64,000 nt of DNA from Cocos nucifera (lineage: Eukaryota > Streptophyta > Magnoliopsida > Arecales > Arecaceae). The stretch covers positions 563,001 to 627,000 of the forward strand of contig QRFJ01001016.1 in assembly GCA_006176705.1 (NCBI GenBank), read 5' to 3'. Each line of letters begins with the position of its first letter. Position 1 is the first letter of the stretch. Both the position numbers and the translations under genes were made by a program. Of the stretch, positions 24,591-37,717 are shown in pieces. The notes under the pieces were generated by a model. That model saw only the letters and a list, made by a program, of their open reading frames with translations, was not told where the DNA came from and searched no databases.

Positions 24591-24769
24591 ATTGACTGCT
24601 TCTTCCTAGCAGCGCATCCCCTTTCAAGGTCGAGGTAGCGTTGTTCCTCCGCATTTCTTCGACGATAAGTCCCGGGATGGACGACCTCCTCATGCTGGCC
24701 TTCTCAATTTGGTGCAAGCTCTTGTTGCTGGGAGATGACGAATCGCTGATGCACCAAGCTCCTCCTAGG

Positions 24770-24940
24770 GGCAATATGGATGATGCCGTAAGGTGGCCGA
24801 CCTCCTTGCGGTCTCTGGCAATGGCAGCACCCTTGGCCGATCTTTTCCTGCTTCAAGCTGGTGCCGGAGAAATTTACCCAGCCATTCCTTTTTTGACGAG
24901 CTCTTCAATCTCATCTTGAAGCTGAATGTATTCCTCAGTG
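24770..24940 (-). pseudogene. Gag remnant of the Tat-type element
   Basis: On the minus strand EYIQLQDEIEELVKKGMAG is followed, after a frameshift, by GKFLRHQLEAGKDRP. This resembles the conserved 'L-x-x-x-IE-x-LI-x-x-GYL-x-KF' segment before the zinc knuckle in Tat-lineage gag proteins. No knuckle or protease is found downstream; the minisatellite begins instead. Confidence 0.55.
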
Positions 24941-25886
24941 ACGATGGTAGGGGCATTACTCGCTTCGATTGCGTACGCTTGGGGAGGCCGTGGTCCTTCC
25001 GATCTTGGCAGCTGGTCAGAATTTGAGTTCGAGGAGCGTTAAGGAGGGCGCAGCCATGGAACCTTTCGAAAGGAGGGCTTCTTCGTGCCCCTCTATTGGG
25101 GCTTCCTCGGCGGCGAGTTCGAGGATTTCGGGCCCACCTATTTTCGGAGGGGGTCTGTGAGCACGGTCGAACTTCATTTCGTTCGAAAACCTGTGGTGCT
25201 ACTTCGTCGGGGCTTCCTTGGAGTCATACTCGAGAGGGAGTCCTCACTTGCCCTGGGGCGGTTGTGAGCTCGGCTGAACTTCATCTCATCTTGTATGAAA
25301 TCTTTGTAGGGGGCTTCCTTGGTGGCGTACTCGAGCGGGAGTTCAGCTTCACTTGCGCAGAACTTCATTCCGCTTGATGAGCTTCGAGGTAAAGTTCGGC
25401 CTCACTTACGCCGAACTTTATTTCGCTGACGAGCTTCGAGGTGGAGTTCGGCCTCACTTGCGACGAACTTCATTCCGACATCCTGGTGAAACCTTCTGCG
25501 GGAGATCTTCTGCTCTCCGTTTCTCCTTCCTAAGAGCGATCGGTATGCCCAAATGCTCTTCCTCAAGGTCGGTTCCTCGCATCCTCATGGCGGATTCACT
25601 GGTAAAGTCTTCGCCAGAGGTTGTCACACGGCCTGCATCATCTCGACGGGGCCACGAACCCGACCAGTAGGTTAAACTGCTCTACATCTACGGTGGCTTC
25701 GGGTGGAGCCTAGGCCGTCGGGGCTGCAACGGGAGCAGATGTACCTGGCGCATAGGACGCCAATCGCCCAGTCGAAGCTCTCCTGGAGGTATTTTCTCTT
25801 CGAGAGAGAAAAGGAAGATCTTCGGAGAGGGAAGAGAAGAGTCGCCGAGCACTCCTTTAAGAACAAGGGAACCTCGAAGGTTTAGG

Positions 25887-25903
25887 CCCTTCCTCTAGCG
25901 CCA
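25887..25903 (-). promoter_or_regulatory. Primer binding site of the Tat-type element
   Basis: Minus-strand TGGCGCTAGAGGAAGGG lies three bases from the right LTR. TGGCGC is the usual start of Tat/Athila-type primer sites. This fixes the element's direction. Confidence 0.75.
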
Positions 25904-25906
25904 TTC

Positions 25907-26816
25907 TGTTGGTGCAGAAACTGATCATCGCCGGAGGTCGCTGGAGTCGAGGCCGTTGAGATCGCCTTCGGGGATCTGCAAAATAGAGTCCCGTCCGGAG
26001 CCGGTGGGGGGTGGCTCCAGCAAGACCCTCCGACGCTCAAGTCAGCTCTGGCCAACAGGAATGGAGTGCTCGAGAATAAGTTCCGGAGCTTAGAGAAGAA
26101 GAGGAGAGCTTAGAGATCAAAGAGATTAGAGTTAGCATATCTGGAGGGGTCCTTTTTATAGCGGAGCTTGATGGTGACAGCTGCAGCCGCGTGCTGGCGA
26201 ACCGCTCGAGGTTCGATGGAGCCTGTCTCACGGGAAGGTGCCATGTGCGGCGGGTTGACGGTGACAGCCATCGCCGCCTCATAGCGGATCGCTATCACTT
26301 ATGGTGGACTGATGGTGATGGCTGCAGAGCTTGCGGCGGATTGATGGTGATGGCCGCAGAGCCAGCCGAATGAAGGGTTGAAGGCCTTCGTCATGTGCCC
26401 ATTTCGGAGGAGTTTGGACTTCTGAAGAGAAAGCTTGGAGGGAGTTTGGCTCCCATAGGCGTCTGGCTGGAGGTATGCAGCTAAGGCTCGTCCGCTGAGG
26501 AGTTTGGCCGCTGAGAATTTGAAGCTCGGCCGTTGAAGAGTTCGGCCGCTGGAAATCCGAAGCTCGGCCATTGAAGAGTTCGATCGGCTGTTGGACTTCG
26601 GTTGAGGCTCGGCCGCTGTGGAGTTCGAGGAGCTCGGCCGCTGGGGGTTCGGTCGAAGCCCGACTGCTTGGAGTCCAAGGAGCTCGGGCGCTAAGTAGTT
26701 CGGCCGATTGTAGGAGTTCGGCCAAGATCCATCCGTCGAAACTCTTCCGCGGCTATAGGTTGCATTAGGCCGAGCATCGAGCTAGACTTTGGTAGGAGCG
26801 GGATTTATCCCCAACA
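25907..26816 (-). repeat. Right LTR (5' LTR in element orientation)
   Basis: 910 bases, TGTTGGTGCAGAAACTGA to GATTTATCCCCAACA. Minus-strand TATAAAAA at 26153-26160. Aligns with the left LTR throughout with scattered substitutions and one insertion of GAATTTGAAGCTCGGCCG-like sequence near 26510-26560. Confidence 0.92.
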
Positions 26817-26821
26817 GTAAT

Positions 26822-27674
26822 CATTAGTATGAATCATGATAGTAAATATATTATCGATTAGGACATAGTCTTTCATGTATTTCAACAATAATGATACCTC
26901 ATAAAATCAAGTTTTTGTTGTAGAATTTTACTTTATGAATAGATAGAATTTGATTTCTATTTCTTTGTTTCTTTATCATATGATAACACATTATATTTGC
27001 CATTATAATATACTACATGATCAAATGATATATTTTTGTCAACTTTCTTCAACATGCTACAAGCTTTTCTAATACACATCGAATAGTAAGCTAATACATA
27101 CCTCCAAGTAAATCTATATATAGTTTTCAAAATATGCTTTTTATTAGTATATACTATATAGCTAGGTGATACATACTAAATAAATTAAGTCATCTGGCAA
27201 GCTAATACACATCTTAAGATCAATCAATATATAATTTTTGAAATATAATATTCATCAATATCGGTACATAATATACAGTTTCCTAGCTTTATATTATACA
27301 TATCATTTATTAGATTCCATGAACCCTTAGGTATGAAGAGCTTCAAAAGAGAGACGGGAAGACCTCATAAACAAGAGAGATAGTTTGACAAGAAAGAGAA
27401 TGAATAGAGAAGTTTGATGACACATAAAGAGGAAGCCATGCACAATTTTTTTTTTTTTTATTTTTTTTAATCATGGAACCAATAACTCTATTGAAGAAGT
27501 TTCTGACTTTTGGATTTTTGCTTACAATAAGCACTAAGAAAAATGTTGCAAAATAAGAAGTCCAAGTCATATTTCCTATATTATGCCCACCCCCTATAAA
27601 TTTTGTTGATTTTTGGATTTATCAGGCTTGCAATTAATTAAGAGATTAATTGGTCTTCAAAACTCTGATCATGG
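26822..27674. other. AT-rich intergenic, nothing recognised
   Basis: Repeated short words (AGCTAATACATA/AGCTAATACACA) and a T run at 27447. A minus-strand frame at 27343-27570 has no recognisable similarity. Confidence 0.4.
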
Positions 27675-28254
27675 AAGTATACGGGTGTTGGGTCATGGTG
27701 TCATATTTTAGAGTTTCTCCGAGAATGGATACACGGGAAGTCATAATCATGCACCGATGACAATGAACAAAAAGACTCCACGACGACGTGCAAGGAAGAC
27801 GCGAGGCAATTCGGCATTTTAAGTGGGTGTTTTATTTAACATAAACGAGACTTCCAGAGCCATACTATATTGTCAAGTCTTTGGCGTGGTACCAATATAA
27901 TGTAATAATAACAGATATTGATTCATGTATGAGTCCTATACTAAAAACGCATGCATGATCTATCTCTATGTATGGCCAAAACATAAACAATTGTCGCCAC
28001 CCCAAAAAATAATGGATTGAAAAAGAATTTGCTTAAGAATTGTTATAAAACAGATGGCTGTATATGATTTGATTAATTAACCGATAATTTAAATGTTGAT
28101 GAAAGCTGTTTACACATATTTTTCTCAATGGAGATATTGATGAGAGAGAGAGAGAGAGTTCCTTTATATTTACCTATGATGCAAGGACTAATTTTGTGAG
28201 CAACGTAGGGGGGGGGGGAAAAGAAGTACCAAAGAGATGAATTAGATAATAAAA
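27675..28254. repeat. Upstream flank repeat, copy B (left part)
   Basis: Aligns with 9500-10090. The alignment stops near 28254 and resumes at 30577, the interval being the Helitron-like insertion. No protease exon remains beside this copy. Confidence 0.85.
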
Positions 28255-28259
28255 AGAAT

Positions 28260-28290
<31 letters not shown>

Positions 28291-30576
28291 TTTATGGAGG
28301 AGTATTATCGTGTTGCCATCTTAGTGTCTCCGATGACTTTAATTGTGCCACGTGGAACCAACTATTTCTGCCACACTAAGCCTTCCATCTTCTGTAATGT
28401 CATTTCAGACGATTTTTTCTTTCGATACTTTCACCACTCTCCAGGACTCTCCATCTTCCTCCAATTCTCCTTTCTTCCTAGAAAAAGATGAGAAAAACAA
28501 TAAGGGAGGGGGGTTAGTGGTGTCGTAGCCTAGGAAGAAGAGGGCAGGAGGTTTGATGGTCATGCAAAGTCAGCTGCAACATAGATAGCGATGGAGCCGG
28601 TGCGGATGGCCATGATCTAAGCTTCACACAACCGGCACGGGGGTGGAGGGTGGAGAGGCCTCCTCCTTCCTATGAGTGGCGGGGCCATAGAGGGTGCGGG
28701 GGCGGTTGCACGGGATGGAGGAGGTACGAGAGGCACTGAGAGCCGAGGAGGGGAGGTGAGGGGGGTTGGTGGTGCTAGAGCCAGGGAGAGAGATGGAAAG
28801 AGATTTGGTGGTCGTACGAACGGCGGTAAGATGGTGCCATGGTGGGGACAGCATAGATGGCCGTGACCTAAGCCTTACACAATGGGGGTGGGGGGGTGGG
28901 GGCAGTGGCAAGAGGAAGAAAAGAAAAGGAAGGAGGGAAAAAGAAAAAAAGAAAAATACTATTTTGAGAAGGAAAGAAAAAAAATTTATTTTATTATTAA
29001 TAATAATTTAAAATATTATTTTTAAATAATAATAAAATAAAATTTTTTAAAAAAATTAAAAAAATAATATTTTAAAAATAAAAGTAGGAGAGGGATAAGA
29101 GATGAAAACAACATTTTTTTTTAAATATTATTATTTAAAAATAAAATATTATAAAATAATAATAATATTTTTTAAAAAATATTAATTTATTATTATTATA
29201 AAAAGATAATATATTATTTTTAAATTTTAAAAATAATAATATATTAATTTATTTTTTAAAATAATATATATTTTTTTTTAAAAAAAAAATAATATATTTC
29301 GATATCTGAATCAATTCATTAGATCAAATCAGATCAAACCTAATAAATTATCCGCAAATAAAGCACGATACTCTATCGATTTGAAAGCGAGATCTCTGCA
29401 TTTAATAGTCTCAAAAAATTTACAAGATACGAATGATGAAGTATGTCGCTTTTCATTTTCCTTATCTCTCCCTTCGAATTTCTCTCCCTCATTTAGGGAG
29501 ATGGTGGCGAGGGCACCATAAGCAAGCATGAGGGTAGGCGATTGAACCGAGGCCTTCTGTCCTCTGAAAAAAAGATGAGTTTGATAGGATCTTTTCTAAA
29601 CATTTTTTAATTTTTTTTTGATTGTTATTTTTTGATGTTCGATTAGCTTTTTGAATGATACAAAAAATTGAAAATAGTGGCATTCTAAGTATTCGGTAGG
29701 TAAGAAATGGAGGAAAGGTGACTGCTGATTGAAAATTAAGGAAGAAAAAAAATAATAATTATGATAAGAAAAAAAAAGAAGAGAAAATTTTTCTTTCTTT
29801 CTTTAGTGGTGGCGGTGGTACTAGTAGGGGCATCGGAAGGTGCAATCAGGATTAGCATTTACCGAGAGAGAAAAAAAGCAGTGGTAGGATGGTAGGGGAT
29901 GGGACGGCACTGACGGGCTTGGAGAAAATATAAGAAGAAGTGAGGGGTTAGAGGTGCAATTGGGATCAGCATTTGCCAAGAGAAAAGCAGAGCCATGGTG
30001 GGGCAACATTGATGGGCATAGAGAAGGTATGAGAACGGAAAGAAAGAAAAAAATAATAAAATATTATTTTATAAAAAGAAAAAAAAAGAAAAAAAAAGAA
30101 GAGAGAGAGTCTTTTTTTCTTTCTTCAATTGTGGCACTGAAAGCGACGATACCAATACGAGCATCGGAGGGTGCGATCGGGATCGATATTTTCTGAGAGA
30201 AAAGGGGACGATGATGGGATGGCAGGGGGATGGGATGGCATGATGGGCGTAGAGAAAGTATGAGAAAAAGAGAGTGGAGTGCGATCGAGATCGGTATTTA
30301 CCAAGAGAGAAAGATCGGCATTTACCAAGAGAGAAGGAAAGCCATGATGGGACGATAGGAGGTGTAGCAGCACCGATGAATGCATAGAAGATATGAAAAT
30401 AGGAAGGAAGAAAAAAATAATAAAATATTATTTTATAAAATAATAAAAAAAATTAAATATATAATAAATAAAATAAAATAAAATATTAAAAAAATTAAAT
30501 AATATTTATTATTTAAAAAATTAATAATTATAAGTCGTAATTATCCATCCTGTGCAATGCATGGATCTTCGGCTAG
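28255..30576 (+). mobile_element. Helitron-like non-autonomous insertion (candidate)
   Basis: The right end reads ATCCAT (30543-30548), a 12-base loop, ATGGAT (30561-30566), CTTCGG, CTAG, and the next base is T. This is the Helitron 3' form of hairpin plus CTRR before T. The paralogous flank resumes directly after CTAG. The left end is TA-rich (TATATATAAATATATA near 28262) and not exactly defined. Inside are degenerate repeats with words such as GCATCGGARGGTGC, CATTTACCRAGAGAG and GATGGCCRTGA..TAAGC (28600, 28850, 29830, 29970, 30160, 30290), separated by poly-A/T-rich runs. No Rep/helicase is encoded. Confidence 0.55.
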
Positions 30577-30965
30577 TTTGATTCTTGATATATGTGAGAC
30601 ATAATTGAAAAAATAAAATAAAATATAAAGATTAGGGTTCCCAAGATGATCTTTAGGATTGGTCAGACCTTCATTTTAGAGAAAAATCTGTTACCACGAT
30701 AAAAGGTCAAGAGAGCCCATTTAGCATAAGCATCATTGTGGTTCTAAAAATCAACGGAGTTCCCAATGAAGCCTTTTTGCTGCTTTTAATCATAAAAACT
30801 AGAATTATTTCTAGCAAGAATATTTGGAGTTATGGTTGCAAATAGTTCCCAGAGTTATTTCCACTTGTCCAAAAAGTTTGTTTTGACAATTAACTCAAGA
30901 AATAAATAGATCGATCTAATTCTAGTTGATGCATCACTGCTTATCATTTGTTAAACACTGCCCCC
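30577..30965. repeat. Upstream flank repeat, copy B (right part)
   Basis: Aligns with about 10120-10500: GATCTTTAGGATTGGTCAGA/AATCTTTAGTGTGGATCAAA, TTGCTGCTTTTAATCATAAA, GTTGATGCATCACTGCTTATC. Confidence 0.85.
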
Positions 30966-32645
30966 ACAAAAATATACTACGATTATAAATTTCAGCACAG
31001 CTAGTCAGCATTGCTTTGGTTCTTGATAAATCATCACATTTTTTTCCACCATCTTAACAATCGTATTAGACATTTACTCCCCTGAATTGGTCTAACCAAA
31101 GGATCATTAAAAAAAAAATCTCCTATATCAGCAATCTCTTATTTGGACAATCTTCATTGCTGTACATGGCATGATATGATTCTATACTTTAACATGAAAA
31201 GAATATCGCGTTTTCATACTATTCTGAAAAATAAGAGTTTTAAAAAATTACAAGAACTAGTTACAGAGTAAAATACCAAATAATTTATGACCGATAAATA
31301 TTAGCCTTCTATAAAACAACCAATTGGACTTTTCATCCCTGTTTTGTGGAGCCTCTAGGCTAGAGCTTTAAGAATTTTTATTTTTTGGTAATTTTTTTAA
31401 AAATAATATAGAGTTTAAGAACTGTATCAGGAGTTTAACACATGATATAAAACATATACAAATTGATCAAAGAGAACTTTGCCATTCATTTATGAAGGAT
31501 TCCACTCAACAAAGTGGTTTGATGCTAAATATAATGCATTAGCATGTTGATCACATGGGAATTTTACCATTCCTACGTGCACGGCTATGGAAACTTGGAC
31601 TTATTTCCATGATCACCACCTCTTACTTAGAAAACCGATCTTTTTAGGGATGCATCCTCAAATATTTGAACTTGATATAATTAAAGTATGGAAGGCTCCC
31701 CTCCTCGTTCACAACACCACCCCCCCCCACAACAGGCCCTCTATTTCCTCAAAAAAAAAAAGAAAAAGAGATAAAATTGTGCATGACTCGTAACTCCAAA
31801 AAGTAGTTCAATCCACCAATAATTTATACTAATTTAAATTTTATAAGCTATATGACAACTTATTCTAAAATACATGATCCGTAACTCATTTGGATAAAAA
31901 GGATAGTTCAATCCAATAATTTATACTAATTAATATTTTATGCTATGACAACTTATTCTAAAATACATGATCCCGTCATTTGGTTAGGATATATCAAATT
32001 ATAAGCTAATTTGATGATATTTAAAAATCATTTATCTGAATGAATCAATGATTGCAAGAGATAAATTTTATTATATTTAAATGGTGAAAAATTACCAAAA
32101 AAAATAGCATCAGAGACTATTGTATATAATCTTGCATGAAAATACTACCATATTTTCAATAATTATCATTAGTAAACAATTCTAATAATGAATTTTTTTT
32201 TTGCTTAGTCCATTTGTTTGCCATTTATGGCCCACTTACATAAAGACTATCATATTACATGTCATTTCAAATATTAAAATATATTTACATAAATTAATAA
32301 ATATTTTTAAGTTCAATATATATTAGAAAATATACCTTCATTATAAATAAATTTCTGTATTTTCAATTTCTTATTAAATAAATATGGTTAAACACAACCA
32401 TACTATTAATTAGTTAATCAGAAAAAAAATTATAAATCATTAGATAGAATATGGTGAACTAGTGTTATGTTTTGAGTTGACACTGTTGCGGGATTGAGAA
32501 TGTTAAGAGGGGACATTTATGAGTTCCAATGAAAAGTAGAGGCATTTCCATCAAGCAATTACAATTTTAGATTACCTCCAGTTATAATCCGCTCCTCTCC
32601 CTCCTTTTAAAACCACACAGCTTACCAAGTGAATCAGCTAATCTG
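30966..32645. other. AT-rich intergenic, nothing recognised
   Basis: No gene-like frame. Contains a locally duplicated stretch (TTCAATCCA..AATTTATACTAATT..ACTTATTCTAAAATACATGATC at about 31808-31895 and 31910-31990). Confidence 0.45.
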
Positions 32646-32648
32646 GGG

Positions 32649-32842
32649 CATTACAATAGATAACGGCCAATGATACAAGACAAAAATATGGATGCAGTCC
32701 AGCATTCCTACTTATTTCAACGAATCATAAATGATCTATCAAAACGTGAAGAATGTGGAATACTAAATCGAGCACTACAGGATGCAGATACTGGCATTAC
32801 AATAGATAATGGCCAATGATACAAGACAAAAATATGGATGCA
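32649..32842. repeat. Tandem duplication, about 145-base spacing
   Basis: GGCATTACAATAGATAAYGG followed by CCAATGATACAAGACAAAAA occurs at 32651 and again at 32793. Between the two is a piece matching 11810-11925 (TTCCAACTTATTTCAAGGAA-type), so this is the right end of flank copy B. Confidence 0.85.
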
Positions 32843-33279
32843 TCCATCCAGTAGGAATTCTGGCTGAAGAATCCAATATCACTCAAATGTCCTTAAAGAA
32901 AAAAGAAAAAAAAAAAAAAAAAAAAAGAGCGAAAAAGTGGAATCCATCTCAAATTTGCTGTAAGAATGATTTGCGTGTAATTTTCTTTCTGTCAATAAAT
33001 GTATATACTTGAAGACAAGCAGAGATACAAAGGTACTTATGGAGCTATCAACGCAGAAGAATGAAAACAGAACAAATTGGGCAAGAACAAACAGTATACA
33101 TCAAACAAGATAATAAAAATAATACATTATCTGGGGAGATAAGGTGAATCACTAACGGAGCTAATTCTACAGCATGGAGTAAATGTGGGATAAATATACA
33201 ACTTTGGGCAGAAAGTATTCTTCGCTAACTGCAATACAGTTTCCAATTTAAATTTTGTTATGAATTCCGTGTCATGGCT

Positions 33280-33399
33280 TTAGAGTGCACCATGAAGAAG
33301 TCCCTGTGCGCATAAAATCAAACCAGTCAGAGCTTTAATTAAAGATTTGGTACCAAATTTGGTGCCTACCTTAGGAACATGTATAACGTCTACAGTGAC
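33280..33399 (-). pseudogene. Last two CofD-like exons
   Basis: A 30-base exon 33399-33370 (VTVDVIHVPK) with TTGCAG acceptor and GTAGGC donor, then a terminal piece from 33303 to the stop at 33282-33280. The terminal piece ends earlier than the family's usual C-terminus. Both are copied at 52990-53109. Confidence 0.7.
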
Positions 33400-33429
33400 C
33401 TGCAATGATATCGAATAGTAAGTTAAATT

Positions 33430-36227
33430 ATCACATGCAAAAATATTAAATTATGCAGGTGACAATCAGGTAGTAAACGGACAATATAAAAAATGAGAAA
33501 GCACAAGCACGAACATTATTCCAATATGAGCTAAACCATGATTCCATGAAAAGTGGATGCAAAAGTTTCCATCGAAAATGTATTCTGGTAATAAACACGA
33601 ATCAATTCAAGCAACCACTAGTTTGCATTCTCAATTTTGCACTTAGAAATTTGTTGCAGACATAAACTTAACTGCCTCCAAGTAGCATAATGATGCAAGA
33701 ATTTTAGCAATCTGAACTTGTAAGTACATTAGATGATTCCATAGACATTTGGATTTCCTAGGGATCACCAGCAAATAAATAGCTAACTGAAGCAAATTTG
33801 AAAATAAATGGATTTAAGAACAAATGGGTTTAAACAAGGCAACTCAATCTCCAAGATGCTGACTAAAACCAAACAAAAAGCCAGATTCCACTTAAGGTAC
33901 GTTTAGGACCAACCAAGTCTTCAGGAATTCACTCTAGTCATGCATACACAACGAGTATAAAGTACAATTTTTCTCATCCCTCACAACAAAACATAGTAAA
34001 CTTATATAGTCGTACAGCTATGGTTTAGGCCTGTTGAGTTTAATGAATAATTGTTTTTAGCAATAAATTTAATGAAAATTTTATACACATTTGTATAACA
34101 TAAAATCATGCCAATAAACTTGTCATATGAAATCACCTTTGGCGAGGCAAAGTGACAGAAGGGGATATAGTTCTAAATGAAGCTAATGAGCAGTGCTCCA
34201 TGGACAGAGATACAAGAACCAAACACATGTACATGTATTTCAAGTGGGAAGAGAGAAAAGAAGCAATGCGAATATAAAAGATTAATTATAATATTAACTA
34301 AATTATATATATTTTTAATATTGTTTGTCTAAACATTGCACCTAAACTGTTAAGAACGTATACATGTTTCTTATTTAAATTATCCAAATTAACTTAAGCA
34401 TATAAGAGATAATATTTTGCAAAGTTATTTCAATCCCTACAGTCTTGGCCAACACTAAAAGAATGGATATTCACTTCTAACATGAAAATGGAGGGTCAAA
34501 CTCACTGTTAAAAGAGTTCCTCTCTGCCAATATTTAAAAATGGCAACCATAACTTGGGAGGAGTGATTTGGGTGGGCTCATCTGGAACATTCTTTCTGTG
34601 ACATTTTATTTTCCAATTTTGTTGGATATACTTGTACCAGATGGATCTCAGCAAACAAAAAAGGCAACCATATAATTTCATAAATATCCTAGTACCTACC
34701 ATGCATCTGAGTCGGATGCATACCAAATAAAGATTTTTGGAGCTGAACATGAGTGTCTAGGTAACACAGCCGATGAAGAGATCAACATTGTGAATGAATG
34801 ATGATAATGTGTGTTTATATTTTGATCATGACTTTCTGCTGCTGTCGTTCCAAATTAGAGAAGTGGAAAGAAAGTTTCAGAAAGTGCAGAAGTCTCACTC
34901 TGCTCATCCATCTACATAATTGGTAATGGTTTATTGCCTTGATTTTCTTTTCGAACTTTCAAATGATGCTTTGTTACCCAAAAAACCATAAGGAACTAAA
35001 GCTCTAGGATGGGGGTTTCCATGAGAAATGGAACTGAATCTCTAGAACCTATAAGGAGCAGGACCCATTAGGTATGGGGTGGTTAACACAAAAGCAGGGG
35101 TCAGAAAGGAAGTTTTGTCTGTGTCACAGATTGTGGCAATGGGGGGAGCAGTGCTTAGAGAGGCTATGTCACACAGATGGGGAAGGGGAGACAGTGCTGT
35201 GGCAGGTGGGGGCAAGTTCTCAAACAGGGCAACATGCATAAGAGGATTTCAGGAAACCAGGGTCCAACTACCCCCAATCTTATTGGCTCCACCAGTGCTT
35301 AGTCTTCTCCAGACTCCAAAACAAGTTTCAAGTTGACTTAACAATGTTCAAAGTTATAATGAAGACATTTCCCTGAGCATGATATCCATTTTTAAATTAC
35401 TTCGCCACACTCTTTCAAGGAAGTACTTCAGTCAATTTCATTCTGGTGATCATGTTGGTCAAGCAAGCTAAACAAGCATAGATAAGCAAGTGTACAAAAC
35501 ATAACCTTGTGAAATATGGACCAAAATACTTCATAGGTCATATATAATTTAAAGCCTAGAGAATGTTGAATTCAAAGTTCAAACAACAAGGGCAGAATAG
35601 AAACAAACTTTGCTGGGGCTAAAAAGAGATGCTGAGATCAATAAGTAAAACTTGGAAGAATAAAGGTAAATAAAATTCCAAAGCAAGGTCAAGAAGAACG
35701 GTAACAGGATCAAACTCACAGACATGCACAGAAGTGGTAAAATGGGATTTGGACAATCAACTAAAATATTCAAGATCATGTCTAATGTCAAAGTGGCCTA
35801 CAGAAGGACGTATGATCTATTCTTTAAAAAAACCTACAAATTAACTGATATAATTTAAGTATAAAGTGCTGTGAAATGACACATTTTTAATAGTTCATAC
35901 AAACTTATTTATTTCTGAACATTTTCAAGGCATTTGAATAAATAACATGTAGATATGAAAGTAAAAAATGAAATTTACATATTGAATAGCCAATATGCAC
36001 TACAAGAATCTATGATGCACTAGCCAACAATAATGCATGATGGTGATGGTGAATATAAGTTATATAAAGATAAATTCATGATTAGTAATAAAATGGTTTC
36101 TTTCCAAAACACAGCCACCAATCACATTTCCTTCATGGTTTCGAAAAAGGCTTCATAATCAACATAACTCAATGATATGGCGTATATCTTCTTCCCTATT
36201 GTATCCAGACCTTCAGTAAATAAACAA
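33430..36227. other. Intronic/intergenic sequence of the CofD-like locus
   Basis: No further exon was identified. The part 34080-34450 matches 58370-58660 (for example GAAGCTAATGAGCAGTGCT versus GAAGCTGATGAGTGGTGCT). ORFs at 34508-34750 (minus) and 35079-35336 (plus) have no recognised similarity. Confidence 0.5.
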
Positions 36228-36720
36228 GCTTGATGGCATCATCTCCCAAAGTTATGGTGAGGCTGCTTGGAGAAAGCAAATCAAAACTATATATTATTCA
36301 AGGACCAGGTTCGGCATGTGTGCCAAACGAAGGCCATCCAAGGCTTCTCCTATTTGGAAAAATATTTATAAAGACCTTGCTTCTTTCTGAAGCTGTGTAC
36401 TTCTTCAAGCTTGGAAATGGCAAAGTCATCAGATTTTGGGAGGATTATTGGTTGGGTACTATTCCTCTTGCCTCTCTTTTTTAGGATCTGTACCTTAGAA
36501 CGGTCAAAAGAAACTCTCCGGTTGCTTCCTTTTGGACTAGAAGGAAAAAAAAACTGGAGAATCAAAATTTGGGGTCCCCTATCTTCTTCTGAATCGGTTC
36601 AGTTGGACCAGCTTTTGGACTTGCTTTCCTTGATCTGCGTTTCCAGCTCCTCCAATATACCAATATGGCGACCGACAAAGGATGGGCAGTTTAGTGTTGG
36701 CTCAAAGGCCACAGAAATGT
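36228..36720 (+). pseudogene. L1-type LINE fragment (reverse transcriptase C-terminal/zf-RVT region)
   Basis: Frames switch between YGEAAWRKQ, KASPIWKNIYKDLASF, then FKLGNGKVIRFWEDYWLGT, then WGPLSSSES and IWRPTKDGQFSV. The phrase '(K)LGNG..IRFWEDYWLG' is the hallmark of the zf-RVT end of plant L1-clade ORF2. Frameshifts and stops are present. It lies antisense in a CofD-like intron. Confidence 0.85.
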
Positions 36721-37717
36721 AAGTAGCAATAGAAATCTATCTAGATCTATTTTATAACAAGAAAAGTTGGCATGTCATTGCATGGTTGACTCAAGTGACG
36801 TAGGATTATTATTTATATAATTGATGAAAATATAATTAACTAAATAAGGTCCCAACAATTCCTCCTCTTACATGCAAAATTACTCCTAAAAACTGATGTA
36901 TTTTTTGGCAAGGCTTATGAAGGGAAATTCTGTAGTTTTTACGTATAGCTTATTTCAATAATATCAAAAGTAATCATCCACTAGATAAATCAAAGCTAAA
37001 TAGTTGCTTACAAAAGAAGTTTAAAAAATAAACTAGCTCCTAATTTATATTTATATGAGGCATCTACTTAATCAATTTAAGTTGCCTACCAAACTAGGTC
37101 ATCTAGATCTACTTTTAAGTACTCCATAAAAACATACCTTAAAGTCATTTGTCTTCTTTTTAATGCATTTCTCACTTTTTCTTTTGGTGGCAACCATGCT
37201 GTGAAAAAGCACAAGCTTTGCCCAGGTGTCAGCAACTGAAAAGCTAAATGAGCATGACCGTTCCCTCGATTGAGTTCCTCCCTCTAATGGCAAACACCTA
37301 GTGGACCTCAGGAATCCTTACCATAATATGTTGAGTAATGCTACAGTAACCCCCCCCAAAAAAAAAAAATAAAAATAAAAATAACGCTCAATAAAGTGAC
37401 TTGCGCATATGGCACCAATCCATTGCTTCCTTTAATGCCACACTCGAGGATGCTAGTTCAAAGGGAACAATCAGCATACGCCACATCAGCTGAGTAATTT
37501 TTTTTCTTTTTTTTGATTTACTCGAATATTTTCCTAGTATTTTATGAGAAGCCATCATGACTTCTTTCAATGGTTATATCATATGGAAGAACAATTAGGC
37601 ATCCATTCGCAGTAGCAATATATATCAAAACTTGAACCCAAAGTTAACATCATAAAGAAACATTAACAACTTCAATTGGCAGGCTTGAAGTAATGTTATC
37701 TACATAGGACATCTCAC
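36721..37717. other. Intron sequence, nothing further recognised
   Basis: AT-rich with a C run/A run at 37351-37380. Short frames only. Confidence 0.4.

Larger units (their letters stand above)
22178..26816 (-). mobile_element. Non-autonomous Tat-type Ty3/gypsy element with both LTRs and TSD
   Basis: Two LTRs (22178-23065 and 25907-26816) enclose 2.8 kb. Flanking 5-base duplication GTAAT is at 22173-22177 and 26817-26821. Orientation is minus: the primer binding site lies beside the right LTR, the polypurine tract beside the left, and both LTRs carry a minus-strand TATA box. The interior holds only a gag remnant near the primer site and a large minisatellite. There is no protease, RT or integrase, so any movement would depend on another element. 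Confidence 0.92.

Noticed and set aside
28624..28911. Proline/serine-rich 95-codon minus-strand frame
   Set aside because: Low-complexity GC-skewed DNA inside the Helitron-like insertion. No similarity recognised.
35042..35336. Frames on both strands in a GC-richer intron patch
   Set aside because: No family recognised, and the plus-strand frame is glycine/arginine low complexity. It may be an old repeat.
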